15,858 nucleotides of DNA from contig JNVV01000032.1 in NCBI GenBank assembly GCA_000733355.1, positions 1 to 15,858 on the forward strand, given 5' to 3'. Source of the stretch: Falciphora oryzae (taxonomy: Eukaryota; Ascomycota; Sordariomycetes; Magnaporthales; Magnaporthaceae). Below the pieces are notes generated by a model. That model worked only from the letters and a program-made list of their open reading frames with translations, did no database searches and was not told where the DNA came from. This document shows positions 1 to 9,196 of the stretch, piece by piece (position 1 is the first letter of the stretch; every line of letters begins with the position of its first letter). The position numbers were made by a program, and so were the translations under genes.

Positions 1-213
1 CGCCGTCCGCCGACGTTTATTCTTGTGGGTGGCGGGCAGGGCCGAGGAGGCCACGGAACGGCCTCTCCCGCACCGGAATCGAACGCGAGAAACGACGCCG
101 TCGGCGCCGACGTACTTGTCCCGGAGGATTATCTCGTAGCCTGCAGCGTGCGCCTGGCTTTTTAGGGCGGCCGTGGCCTCGTCGGCGGTCGCGTAAGTGG
201 CAGGGAACTCCAT
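1..213 (-). CDS. FAR1-type DNA-binding protein, N-terminal part, probably MULE/Hop-like transposase (partial)
   Basis: An open frame of 71 codons starts at an ATG at 213 in a strong context (CGCCATGG) and runs off the left edge without a stop. The peptide opens with a Tyr/Ala/Glu-rich helix (MEFPATYATADEATAALKSQ), followed by GYEIILRDKY, then VVSRVRFRCGRG and the basic KNKRRRTA. This order (GYxxxxR, a strand ending in FRCGRG, then Lys/Arg-rich residues) is how fungal FAR1-type zinc domains begin; in fungi they are commonly the N-terminus of Mutator-like transposases of the Hop class. Only the first zinc-ligand candidate, the Cys of FRCGRG near residue 48, is inside the window. The catalytic DDE part would lie beyond the edge, so transposase is an inference. 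A host FAR1-domain regulator is the alternative. No terminal inverted repeat could be tested because the other end is outside. Confidence 0.5.
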   Translation of the reverse strand, partial: MEFPATYATADEATAALKSQAHAAGYEIILRDKYVGADGVVSRVRFRCGRGRSVASSALPATHKNKRRRTA

Positions 214-1576
214 GGCGATAGCGTTGTTGGCGTGCGTGGGTGCGTGGGAATAGCTTCAAAAAGGCGGTGCGGAGGGTTGTTGTTGTTGTGCATGCGTTGT
301 TGTGGGGGAAAATCTTAATTGGAGAGGTGAGGAGTTGGGCGATAGACCGTGGCGCTTTGATCGGTACATCCGGGGATTCGGGAGCAGGGATTATTTGGGT
401 GGGAAATACATGAAAAGTCGAATCTAATTATGATCCGCACAGTGGATCCACTATCTTGGGGCCAAATAGCCAAACGCAGGGGCTGGATAGACACTCCCTT
501 TATTTGTTGTTTTATCTTATCCGGCGGAGCACTGCTCTACCCTTATCATATGTGTTCCCAGGCACTTGTGATGACTTTCGACTGCAGGGACAGTCCTCTT
601 CTCTTCGTCTCTGCCGGTTTCGGCATGAGTTTTCTTTTTCTCTTTCCTCTTCGCCTATTTGTTTCTGTCCGCTAGGAAACCCCCCGATCCCGTGGGTGCC
701 GGGCAGGGTCCTTGTTTCTTCTAGTTAACTGTCTTCTTCCAAGACAATGAATGACATATTCGTGATGTCTTCTCCAGTGTTTGCCTCTGCTTCTTGCAAG
801 TGAGATATGCTCCCAAGGGGTGTTCGATTTATCAAGCCTCGATTTCATTCATCTCGGCTTTTCACCAGCAACACGATGGACGGGCGCCATGCCATCCATC
901 ACCCACGAGCGCTGGTCAGTTTGTCTTTCCTTTTTCTTTTTTTTTCTTGGCCGTGCTCTCTACCTTCTTGGTTCCTCCCAGGTCACCCCATGCCTGCTAT
1001 ACCCCATGCTTGATGCGGTCGTCCTGTCTATGAGGCTGTGAGGCTAGCTGTTTCCCTTAGTGCGTACCAGATGGTCAGGAAATCGCCGAGCTAATGGCGT
1101 GATCTCGCATGGCACGCCAGCCGCGGTCATCCGCGTTTGCCCAACCACGCGAGGTGACACGGTGCGGTCGGCGTGGCCGCCATAACACGTTACAACAAAA
1201 CAGTTTGGGGTGGCGTTGTGTTTTTTGTGGGGGTTTCACAAATTATCAAACCGGAGATGACAGACCCGAACGGGACCAGAAAATATGAAACAAACACAAT
1301 AAAAAAATTTTTTAAAAAAAGGAAAAATTGAAAAAAAGCGTCACTAGAACATGATTCTAAGACCGACGGGCTTTGGTCTCTAGTCATTACTATACCATCA
1401 AAATGCGGACACGCGCTAACAAACGCCACGCTCCTTTGCCACGTACGTGGGACAGGGAACAAGGAATGTACAGGGACATAGGTACCTCGGAGTGTACATA
1501 CAGCAGAGATAAACCATGTTTCTGTAACGGGGTTGCCCTTGGGCCTTCGTGGCTTGATATACCGTGGTGCCAGGGG
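214..1576. other. No supportable gene
   Basis: I see no coding signal here. Open frames are short, low-complexity and overlap one another in several frames. The stretch holds GTT/GTG-rich DNA (about 270-305), pyrimidine-rich tracts (about 640-660, 920-950) and an A/T-homopolymer-rich patch around 1300-1340. The left part may be the leader and terminal region of the FAR1-type element. Confidence 0.5.
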
Positions 1577-1599
1577 GTTCAATCACGAAGTGATTGAAC
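1577..1599. repeat. Perfect 10-bp inverted repeat with 3-nt loop
   Basis: GTTCAATCAC at 1577-1586 pairs perfectly with GTGATTGAAC at 1590-1599 around the loop GAA. It lies in gene-free DNA and no poly-T tract follows directly. It may be a cruciform or a protein-binding palindrome. Function unknown. Confidence 0.75.
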
Positions 1600-1789
1600 T
1601 GTTGGATCTTTTAGTCCATGTAGTCGAGTGGGTAAACTCTGGCACACTCCCTTACAGTTTCCTTCGGTTTGGAAGATTAAATGTGTGCCGTGAAAGGCTG
1701 AGACACAGCAGTCTCGAAGTGGTATGTTGTGGGCTACTCTAAACGTGCAGAATCTGCATCTCCGGTGGAGGGCTAAATGGGCCCGCCAA

Positions 1790-1812
1790 GGCCCGTGCAC
1801 AGGGCACGGGCC
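1790..1812. repeat. Perfect 9-bp GC-rich hairpin
   Basis: GGCCCGTGC at 1790-1798 pairs with GCACGGGCC at 1804-1812 around a 5-nt loop (ACAGG). It lies about 690 bp beyond the stop codon of the CON7-like gene on the minus strand, so it could fall near the end of that transcript. That link is inference. Confidence 0.7.
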
Positions 1813-2497
1813 AACCTCTCACATCAAAGGATCCGCTGCCGGAAATACAGAAGAGAAAAAAAGTGGGGAAAAGAAAAGACCAAAACAGGCACAAGGCAGA
1901 AGAAGCTTGTTGACAGGGCATCTCTAGTATTCAACGCCCAAACGGAGCACCCCCCACAACAAAACACACACCGCAGAGTCACAATTAATCAACACTGGCG
2001 TCCGAATCGCCCAAGTCCTTCCTGATCACGTCGGTGCCAATACCGACCGGCCACATGCGGGCCGAAGATGTCGAACTGGAAATACGCGACCACCTGACCT
2101 GCTCCCACGTGTGGGTCTACGCCTTTTGGACGTGGTTGCCAGGCGGCCAGAGGGACGATGGCTCTTTCGAGGCCACGCCGCCTCCAGTCGAGTCCCAGGG
2201 CCAGAATGATAAAGAGGAGCATAAGAATGCGGGCGGCGGGAAGGCTGGTGATTACGGCATCCACGTCGAAGTGCCCGAAAACGCTACCATAGCGGCTTTT
2301 GACTTCTGTCGTTGTCAGGTCGAGAAGGGGTTTAGTTCGATAGTATACAGTGGCCCGGGGGCGACACGATGCAACCGGCGAGAGAAAGCGGCCAAGGGAC
2401 GCGAGTTTAACGACGAGGCGGTGTGGCGGTGCCTGCGGGCGTTGGACGACGATCAACCAGCCGGCGCAGACCAGGCCCTTGTCCACCGGGGGCGCGA
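1813..2497 (-). other. 3' flank and probable 3' UTR of the CON7-like gene
   Basis: After the minus-strand TGA at 2498-2500 there is about 0.7 kb with no recognisable protein domain on either strand. A plus-strand open frame of 169 codons (2034-2543) overlaps the last 46 bp of the CON7-like coding region; its predicted protein matches nothing I know, so I do not call it a gene. No clear AATAAA on the minus strand was spotted. Confidence 0.35.
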
Positions 2498-3792
2498 TCA
2501 CAAGTCGACGATGGCTGGTCCCGCGGGAAATGTCGGCTCGTAGTTGGTGTGCATATAGTTCGCGTTGTATTCCGACAATGGCTGTTGAACGCCGGCAGAC
2601 CCCGGTGCTGGGTACTGACTGGACTGGTAGCCGATGGGAGGGAGCCGGAAAGCCCCGCGGGCCCCGGCATAACCGTTCGATGGCTGCGGTGCTTCGGACC
2701 CGGCTTGCGGTTCGTTGAAGCCGTTTTGCGACGCCGCCGCGGCTGCCTGCCTCTGCCGCTCCTCCTCGGCCTTGCGGTTGGCCTTCTCCTCCTTTTTGCG
2801 GGCCTTCCACTCATTGCGGATCTCTTTGAACTCTGTAGTAATCCAGTTTTGTCAGTCTATTTACCCTGTTGTGTGGTGCGCATGCGCGAGTTTGCGAGCA
2901 TTTGTGACGATGTGGATCTGCTTGTGGGTGCACGAGCCCGTCCTTTGTGGTGATCTCGGTAGCTTGATCGACCATCGTAACCGCTAGTGCACACAACGGC
3001 TCAAACAACAAGGCGCATGCTGCCATCGAGCCAAGTCCCACGACATCACATCATGGTTCGAGTGGGACGGTCTCGGTTGTCTTGGTTCCAAGCTCGCTCG
3101 TGTTTGCACGAAAAAAAAGGGGATAGGCATCGAGTTTCCTTACCTTCAGGAGTGCGCTTCTGGCCGTGAGACTGCATCGTCACATGCGCATTTAGATGGT
3201 TGAGCGTGCCATATGCCTTCTCGCATCCGTTCCACCCGCACTTGTACATGCGCTCTATTTCTTCATATCGCCGCCTGGGCCGCTTATGTTGTTGCGCACT
3301 AGCACCAGGAATCGGGACGAACGGGTAAACCTGAACAAGGATTCAGACGAGGTTAGCAGATTATTCGCCCCTCAAAACCAAGGCGCACAAGCCGCCTAGG
3401 CGCCGCGCAACACCCAACAAGCGGCGGCTATCGCGGGGTTACAGGGGATGTCACGGCCCACCTGGTTCGGATGAGTCTGTGGGGGCGCGGATGCGGGCGT
3501 CTGCGGAAAGACGTGGTGGCCCGGGGTCAGCGGTGCGCCGTGCTGCCGCCCGTAGCCGGTCCAGTCCGGGCGGGGCTGGGCGTAGAGCCCGCTGCTGGAA
3601 TGCGCGTAGAGCCCGCTGCTGGGATGCGCGTAGCCGTGAGACATGTCTTGCGACGGCGGCGTGTAGGGCGAGTATTGTCCGTGTGTATATGTCGGACTCG
3701 GGGCCGCAATGGGCGGATCTATGGGAGGAACTCCGGTGCCAGACTTGATATCCAGCTGTTGCTGGGGAGCCGGGTGGCCGAGGTCCCGTCCA

Positions 3793-3831
<39 letters not shown>

Positions 3832-4331
3832 TGCAGCAAGGGCATGGGCAGGCTTGCTGGAGTTTGCGCCGTACCTCCGCTGCTGCCGCTGTGGTTGTTC
3901 GAAGGGTGGTAGGAGCGCTGGGTGTGATCCGGGAACGAACCCGAGCGAGCTGAGGCCGGGTACACGCTGTACTTTGAGGTGGGAGTTGCCGAGGCAGAGT
4001 AGGTGCGGCTGGTGTTGGACCGCATTTCCTGCTGCTGCTGCGTGGCGTATTGCGCAGCAGATGCGTGATCTATGGGGACAGATGACTGGGCCTTAGACTG
4101 GGTGTCGCCGCAGTTGCTTGGATAGGGCGAAGGCAAACCTGACTGCGAGTACTCCGACCCACTGCGTTCCATAGAGGGACCGACGGGGGACGTGAGGGTG
4201 CTGCTGCTAGGGGTCCCTGCGGAGCCGTGGCTTCTGAACTGCGGAGAGGTCGGGCGGTGCAGCGGCGGCGGTATGCGGTGGCGGTGTTCAACGAACGTGT
4301 GACGGTGCTGCTGCGCGGGTGCTACAAACAT
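2498..4331 (-). CDS. CON7: CON7-like C2H2 zinc-finger transcription factor, three exons
   Basis: Spliced model: exon 1 at 4331-3462, exon 2 at 3330-3144, exon 3 at 2832-2498, giving 464 codons including TGA (463 aa). The ATG at 4331 is chosen because a TAA lies in frame a few codons upstream of the non-ATG extension. Exon 1 (residues 1-290) is Ser/Pro/Gln/Tyr-rich and looks disordered, with a 13-Gln run at about 167-179. Exon 2 carries YPFVPIPG, a basic KRPRRR stretch (about 306-311, likely NLS) and one C2H2 finger, Cys321-x4-Cys326-x12-His339-x5-His345, with YKCGWNGCEKAYGTLNHLNA. Exon 3 begins EFKEIRNEWKARKKEE, a charged helix, then a Pro/Tyr-rich tail. This finger and the adjoining helix are the signature of Con7 proteins of Pezizomycotina; in the rice blast fungus Con7p is a nuclear regulator needed for conidium morphology, appressorium formation and cell-wall gene expression. 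All splice joins keep frame; no lesion is seen. The identification is from the conserved block, not from an alignment. Confidence 0.9.
2833..3143 (-). other. CON7-like intron 2 (311 nt, phase 1)
   Basis: Donor GAAG|GTAAGG, acceptor CTACAG|AG, branch-like GACTGAC about 20 nt upstream of the acceptor. It splits the second Glu of TPEEF just after the finger. It is much longer than the 75-nt and 131-nt introns elsewhere in the window. If retained, the frame ends at 3046-3048, leaving the finger but removing the charged helix and tail. Confidence 0.75.
3331..3461 (-). other. CON7-like intron 1 (131 nt, phase 0)
   Basis: The donor is CAG|GTGGGC, a weak site, and the acceptor is TTCAG|GTT. A perfect branch motif TGCTAAC lies about 25-30 nt before the acceptor. 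Splicing joins Asn-Gln to Val-Tyr-Pro in frame. Without splicing, exon 1 runs into a stop at 3396. Confidence 0.8.
3586..3633 (-). repeat. 24-bp tandem duplication in CON7-like exon 1
   Basis: Two adjacent 24-bp units differ by one base and encode SSGLYAH followed by SSSGLYAQ around residues 233-248. The repeat keeps frame. Confidence 0.85.
3795..3833 (-). repeat. CAG microsatellite coding polyglutamine
   Basis: Eleven CTG triplets on the plus strand (3795-3827), then TTG and CTG, read on the minus strand as 13 consecutive Gln codons (11 CAG, one CAA, one CAG) in exon 1 of the CON7-like gene. Pure CAG runs change length by replication slippage, so the tract is a likely polymorphic site. Confidence 0.9.
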
Positions 4332-6597
4332 ACTACGGCCTTGTCTCACGACGGCAAGCGGACCGGGGCGTATTTAGGCCCCGTCCAATTCAGTCCAAGT
4401 TAGTCTGGCGATGGTCCGTCACTCGGCTCGCTTCCTTTTTTCTTTGGGGTGGCCTTGGTTGGGTTGGGGTCTGGAAGGGAGGGGGGAGCGCCCAAGTGTT
4501 TTGTGTGGTATGAGTGGTGTGGTTTGGCAACAGGCGAATGGTTGGCCAGTGATCAGATGAGCGGTGCATAAAGGTTCGTTGCGTGCGGAGCAGAGGAGGG
4601 CCAACCACTTGCAGCAGCGGCTATGATGTGTATTTGACGGCGGTAGAGGGTAGCGCGTGTCCGGGTTCGCTGCCCACTAGTTGGAGAAAATGATCGACTG
4701 GACCAGGAGCACACAAGCCACTCTCTCAGCCCGAAAGAGGGCCCTGATCGAGCGCCAGCGCAGGGATCAACCAACTCGACTCTAACGCCTGAGGTCACCG
4801 TGGATGAGGGACCTGAGAGACAGGGTGCCGGTTCGAAATTGGCGGTGGGGATGGGCAAAGACCAGCACACACTAAAATAGCGCGAGTGCAATCTGATGCG
4901 CTGGCTAGGCCCAGATGGATATTTTCTGGGGGGTGTCGTTTTTCCTCTTTGCTCTTATTTTTTTTCTTTGTTCTTGATTGCTCGTGCTTGGGCCGGGGGG
5001 CGGGGAGGAGGAGCTAGCGCCGAGCACTCAGATTCAAGGGTGCGCTTAGGTGAAAGGAACCGCGTCAAACCCTGGCCTAGTCGCCTGTTTTCGGCCGCTT
5101 GATTTTGCTCTTGAATATAAACCCTAAATCCTCGTCGGGAGGGAAAGGGGGTTTGTTTCTGTTGGTAGGAGTAGGTACTCCTGTAGGCTCGGGGATCTCC
5201 AAAACAGGGTGAACAACGATCCCTAGATCTGAGGAATCGTATTTCTACTGTGCACACTGACGGAAAGGATCTATCTGCCAGAGAGGGAGCAAACGGAGTG
5301 CTATGTATACACGTTGCAGATCACCAAAGGGCCGTTCTCCTGCTCCCTGTCTTGCGGGCCCTCCGGCCCTCGGATCTAGGCCTCTCTGAGTCTTACCGTT
5401 TGCCTGCACCGGTCAACGCAATCCAACAGTTTCCTTTTTTTTTGTATTTTTGTCTTAATGTTTTTATCTGACCAGCCGTCGGCGGGAAGCGGGTGACGGG
5501 TGACCGCCGGCCCGCCCAAGGTGTGAGAGAGTGAAAAGATGACTTTATACTGGGCCACAGGTATGGGGTGTGTTTTTGCTCGGAGGTGGCCCGCAGGTGA
5601 CAGAAAGCTGAGTTGGGATCTCCCAACGAGAGGACGAAAAGAGTGAGAGCAGATAAAAAAAAATATCAGAAGAAAAAAAATGGGCAAGAGAATGCAGGCC
5701 TGGGATTGGCCCAAGTCCCTGGAGGTTGTGCCCACCGTGCCCTACTCGCACCAGACACCTCCCCCCCGGTAATAAAGTTCTCGAACAAGTCTCAGGGAGA
5801 TTGCTGTCTACTCCCGGCCTGATCGCTGGGGCATGCAATCCCCTCGGCTCAGGTTGCCCGCCTTGGGAGGGGAGGGAAGCCAAGGGATGTGATCGATGCA
5901 ATATCAACTCAATTCCAAAGATGACAAAGCCCGCCAAGGGGGAAATTGCTTGCCGAAAGCTGAGATGTCGAGGAGGCTTTGGCGGTCATTTTCGAGAAGT
6001 AAGGTCTTTTTTGCAGTCGCCATTTATTTCCGTCTTTCGGTTCCGACTGCTAGCTAACAAAGGCACTGCAACTCTAGGTTTTGTGCTGGGAAGTGAAATG
6101 TGATGTACAATTAGGACCCCTATTCGGGGCAAATTGTAATGCCATTCCGGTGCCGCAGATCACTTGCAGGCACCTTGAGCTCGTCTTGACGATAGCACAT
6201 GCTGGGGGCTGCATGCTGATATGATTGGGCATGACATTACATACTAGTGGTATCGAGGACTCATAGTTGGCGGAAAATTCCGTACAAGGATCCTCAGACG
6301 ATGTCCAAGCGTGGTTGATCCCCACACGCCGTTTCCTTTGTTTAGTAGCTGACTCAGGGCCAGCATCGGGAGTTCGGATGGGTGGCTGCTGTGGCCACAC
6401 ATCTGCCTCGATCAGGGATCAACTTCCTTTTATATGTGAGAACTACTGCCCGTAGTGCGAGTTTGTCGCATTCAATCTCCCTTCCAGCGCGGCCGACCCT
6501 CCAAATACCCCTGTATTGGACCCTATCGCCGAAACATTTGCGCCATAGTGCTTCCAGACCATGCGATGGTGCCGTCTAAGTTTGTGATGGGACCGTA
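4332..6597. other. Gene-free region upstream of the CON7-like gene (promoter and leader)
   Basis: About 2.3 kb with no domain, no convincing codon pattern and many stops in all frames. A TATA-like TAAATA (minus, near 4370) lies about 40 nt upstream of the ATG. T-rich and C-rich runs occur at about 4940-4985, 5435-5465 and 5760-5770. A small palindrome AGGAGTA-GG-TACTCCT sits near 5168-5183. Long upstream regions are plausible for a developmental regulator, but no element here is proven. Confidence 0.4.
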
Positions 6598-6795
6598 TTA
6601 AGTCTCCGAGACGGTCGCCATTACGGCGCCGTAACCCTGTTCAGACCAGAGCACCACCGCAGTCGTTGACTCGGTTAGCGCCACAGGGCGGAGAGCTCCT
6701 TTCCCCAGTTCTGGATGGCGGGCCTCAGCGAGGATTCGGAAGCACATCCTAGCGTCCCGACCTGTGCCCCGGATTTTTGAGAAATCGAATGACAT
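6598..6795 (-). CDS. Small hypothetical protein, 65 aa
   Basis: The frame begins at an ATG at 6795 in a good fungal context (CGCCAAAATGTC) and ends at TAA. The product starts MSFDFSKIRGTGRDARMCFR and contains AVVLWSEQGYGAV. I do not recognise a domain. The start context is identical, as an inverted copy, to that of the pol-like fragment starting at 6892 on the other strand. It could be a small gene, the first exon of something larger, or a chance frame in a decayed region. Confidence 0.25.
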   Translation of the reverse strand: MSFDFSKIRGTGRDARMCFRILAEARHPELGKGALRPVALTESTTAVVLWSEQGYGAVMATVSET

Positions 6796-6891
6796 TTTGG
6801 CGTTTGCATTGCTGGTAAGATTGAGGCGTTGCGACGCATAAAATACCAGACCGAAGCCCCGTCATCACGGCCGCCTCTCTCCTACGCCAAA

Positions 6892-7514
6892 ATGAAGATC
6901 CGGCCCTCTCGCAACAGCCAGGACTTTGAGACCCGCGCTGACTCTGGCTCGGGCCGAGACCTGACAACCTTTGAGTTCGTGACCAAGAACGGCTTCAAGC
7001 ACAGAGTCTACGACGTCAAGGATCCCGAGGCGCAACCTATTTTCGGAGGCTGGAACTCGCCCTGTCCCAAGCGGGCTACCAACTTTGTTGACATCACCTT
7101 CTTCACACTGGGGCTCTACCTCAACGGCCGACCTGGAGTCCTCCGGCAGACAGCCTATGCCTGGCTCGTGGATGATCTTGCAGTCGGCATGATACTGGGT
7201 ACCGCTTTCTTCAAACCTTGCAATGCCTCCATTGATTTTGCAGTGGACTTGATCACCTTCCCTCAGCTCAGGAACATGATGCTCTGCTTTGAGACGCAGT
7301 CGAGGACAAGACGATCGACGCCCCGAATGCAACCGCGAAGATGGGCTACCTCATCGGCGACCACGACTTTACGACCCACGTGGTTACGGCGGCCATCGTC
7401 GCTGCCTCGTATATTAACGTGGCCGATCTGAACTGGATCATGTCCTCCCTGTTTCAGGGGCTGTTCAACGCTACTGGTTTTTTTGGTTTTTTGACCCCCT
7501 GGCCGGTTCTTTGA
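6892..7514 (+). pseudogene. Retropepsin/pol-like protein fragment, 5' part, frameshifted
   Basis: An ATG at 6892 (context CGCCAAAATG) opens a frame reading MKIRPSRNSQDFETR..., then YDVKDPEAQPIFGGW, AWLVDDLAVGMILGTAFFKP and CNASIDFAVDLITFP. The stretch with hydrophobic-hydrophobic-Gly (ILG) followed by xxFFKPxxASIDF is how the second half of retroviral-type aspartic proteases reads in Ty3/gypsy-like polyproteins. A DSG triplet lies at residues 17-19 but its surroundings do not look like the usual catalytic loop. Near 7297 the sensible reading moves to another frame (VEDKTIDAPNATAKMGYLIG, then TTHVVTAAIVAASYINVADL), ending at TGA 7512-7514. No reverse transcriptase is present. Probably a dead retroelement or retroelement-derived gene; a second piece lies at 9186-9749. 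Confidence 0.5.
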
Positions 7515-8206
7515 CCTTATTTAAGCTTAATTCTTGACGTAGAGACAACGCTCAGGGTAGCCCTGTGCCCGTTCATGTCTATTTTGGCCTGATTTTCGGC
7601 GGGTTCACGTCCAGGGGATACAGAGAACGTCCATTTATAAACAGCAAAGGGCACGGATGCGCAAAATAGAAGCCATTCCCAAAAATAACAACGAGCCGTG
7701 CAAGGTCGTGATCCAGGGTCAAAGCAGCCGTAATAGCCTCACGTTCTGGCGGATCCAGAGGGCCTCTGGAGCCGGCGGTAGGCTTGTCCGAGGGCCCAGA
7801 AGCCAGAGATTCCCGTAGTATATAAGGGGAAGCCTCTGGCAGTTCGAATTCAAGTGCAGAAAAAGTATTACAAAGACCAACCTACTTTAATTACACTACC
7901 CGTCGGATCGTTATTCCGTCGCATGCACGTAAGGAATTTAGAAGCCTAGGAGGCCTCTGTGGCCTCTGGGATCTACGGGCCTACGGCGCCCGCGGGGCCC
8001 GCGGGGGCCGGAGGGCCTGCCCTTTGGATACTTGAAAAAGGGGCTCAATCGCCCACCTGTAGGCAGCTAGCTCTCCTTCCTCTGGTGTGCACAAATAGAA
8101 ACGATTCCTCCCAACAAGATGGTGATCGCTGCGTGCCAACTACGGAGATCCCCGCGCCTACAGGAGAGAAACTCCTACCAACACTACCAACCCTGCTTCC
8201 GGTACC
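7515..8206. other. Non-coding stretch with promoter-like sequence ahead of the Myb/SANT remnant
   Basis: It has no recognisable coding. It contains a 17-bp palindrome TCCAGAG-GGC-CTCTGGA (7754-7770), a TATA motif at 7819, three copies of GCCTCTGG (7762, 7832, 7962) plus the variant GCCTCTGT (7953), and a very GC-rich run around 7985-8015. It could be the leader of the downstream Myb/SANT gene or the left end of a mobile element. Confidence 0.35.
7819..7826 (+). promoter_or_regulatory. Candidate TATA box (TATATAAG)
   Basis: TATATAAG lies in moderately GC-rich DNA, followed by an A-rich segment, about 390 bp upstream of the ATG of the Myb/SANT-like pseudogene. The same motif precedes the SDR pseudogene. 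No transcription evidence is available. Confidence 0.3.
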
Positions 8207-9196
8207 ATGCCTCGTCAACTGTCCCTCCGTTTCCGGCGCCGGCGCTAGGAACGCGAGAATCGCGCCCTATCTTTGCCCCCCTCGTCTCTCGTGACCTCTG
8301 CCGGGGAAGAGGAGGATCTTCCGGCCACCCAGATCACGTTGAGAACCCCGGCAGCCTCGTCGGAGGGCCCGGAGGCCGGCGATCTTCCCAACTTTTACAA
8401 CCCTTTTGACGCCCCGGAGTCGTCCCCTCCGCCCTCCCCTGCACCTTCCACGGTCCCTCCCTTTATTGCAGCCTCGCAAGCGACCCAAGGCGCCTTCGTG
8501 GGGGGCTCCCAGGCCTCCTAGGAGGGCCCCAAACGATCCGATTGGACCGCCGATCAGCTCTCGGCCTTCCTCGAGACCCTCGCGGAGGCCGGCCGGCAGG
8601 GAAAAATGAATCCGGCGACCTCTGGCTGGCTCAATGAGTGCCTTAAGAAAGCTGCAGAGGCTCTGGCGGATCAATGGCCCTATATCCGGTGGTCAGAGAG
8701 GGTCAAAAACAAGTACAACAGCCTCCGGGCGCAGTACAAGGACTGGCTAGACTTTGGGAGGCGGTCAGGGGTTGCCCTTGATCCGGTCACGGGGCTGTAT
8801 CTCGCCAGCGATCAAGCCTGGGAATCGTTCCTCGCGATCCGGCCTAACGCCCGTTGGATGCGGAGAAGGCCTCTTTTCCGCCCGAACCTTCGCGAGGCCG
8901 CCTTTGCAGGTAATTGGGCGAGAGGGTAACAGATCGCCACGGCCGCCCAACGCCTACAGGCCTCGGCAGGCGACGACGAGGATCCTCCACGCCGGCAGGC
9001 CAGGGAAGGCCCTAAAAGACGGCCCTCTGGTAGGGCCGGGCACCTTACGGTAGTGGAGGCCCAACTGCACGTCGGAGATCGCCTTTTGGAGGCTGCACAA
9101 ACGTTGACCCAGGCCGGATCTGGGTCTGACTGGGCCTTAACCCCTTCGAGTGCGAGGTCCTCCTGGCCGGCCGGGCGCCCTGTAGGCGTTGGTTAA
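8207..9196 (+). pseudogene. Myb/SANT-like DNA-binding domain protein with three in-frame stops
   Basis: One reading frame from ATG 8207 to TAA 9194-9196 (330 codons) is interrupted only by TAG at 8246, TAG at 8519 and TAA at 8927. Between the stops it reads as one protein: an acidic, Pro/Ser-rich N-terminus (GEEEDLPATQITLRTP), then SDWTADQLSAFLETLAEAGR, LADQWPYIRWSERVKNKYNS, LRAQYKDWLDFGRRSGVALD and WESFLAIRPNARWMRRRPL. This is the fungal Myb/SANT-like domain (Trp-rich three-helix DNA-binding fold), a family frequent in Pezizomycotina and related to the second ORF of PIF/Harbinger transposons. Each stop would be a Gln codon after one C-to-T change at CpA. The frame beyond 8929 stays open (QIATAAQRLQASAGDDEDPP) and ends in lower-confidence sequence. 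It lies between two halves of a pol-like protein, so it may belong to an inserted element. Confidence 0.75.

Noticed and set aside
60..100. tRNA-like B-box (GTTCGATTCC, minus strand)
   Set aside because: The flanking bases do not form a T-arm or acceptor stem, no A-box is at the right distance, and the sequence lies inside the FAR1-type reading frame.
1190..1582. 130-codon minus-strand open frame
   Set aside because: Its Phe-rich part is the translation of A/T homopolymers, and no domain or codon pattern supports it.
1989..2810. 273-codon minus-strand open frame over the CON7 third exon
   Set aside because: It is out of frame with the conserved EFKEIRNEW helix and is Arg/Gly-rich shadow sequence.
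3471..3953. Plus-strand open frames with polyleucine or polycysteine
   Set aside because: They are antisense shadows of the CAG repeat and exon 1 of the CON7-like gene.
5376..5937. Overlapping minus-strand open frames of 119 and 130 codons
   Set aside because: They overlap in different frames, are low in complexity and have no recognisable domain.
7578..7901. Possible LTR (TGTCTA...ATTACA) upstream of the Myb/SANT remnant
   Set aside because: The ends resemble TG...CA and a TATA box is inside, but flanking pentamers (GTTCA and CTACC) do not match, so no target duplication supports it.
7498..9170. Direct repeat CCTGGCCGG as target duplication of an insertion
   Set aside because: Nine GC-rich bases in GC-rich DNA can recur by chance and no inverted termini adjoin; kept only as a weak hint.
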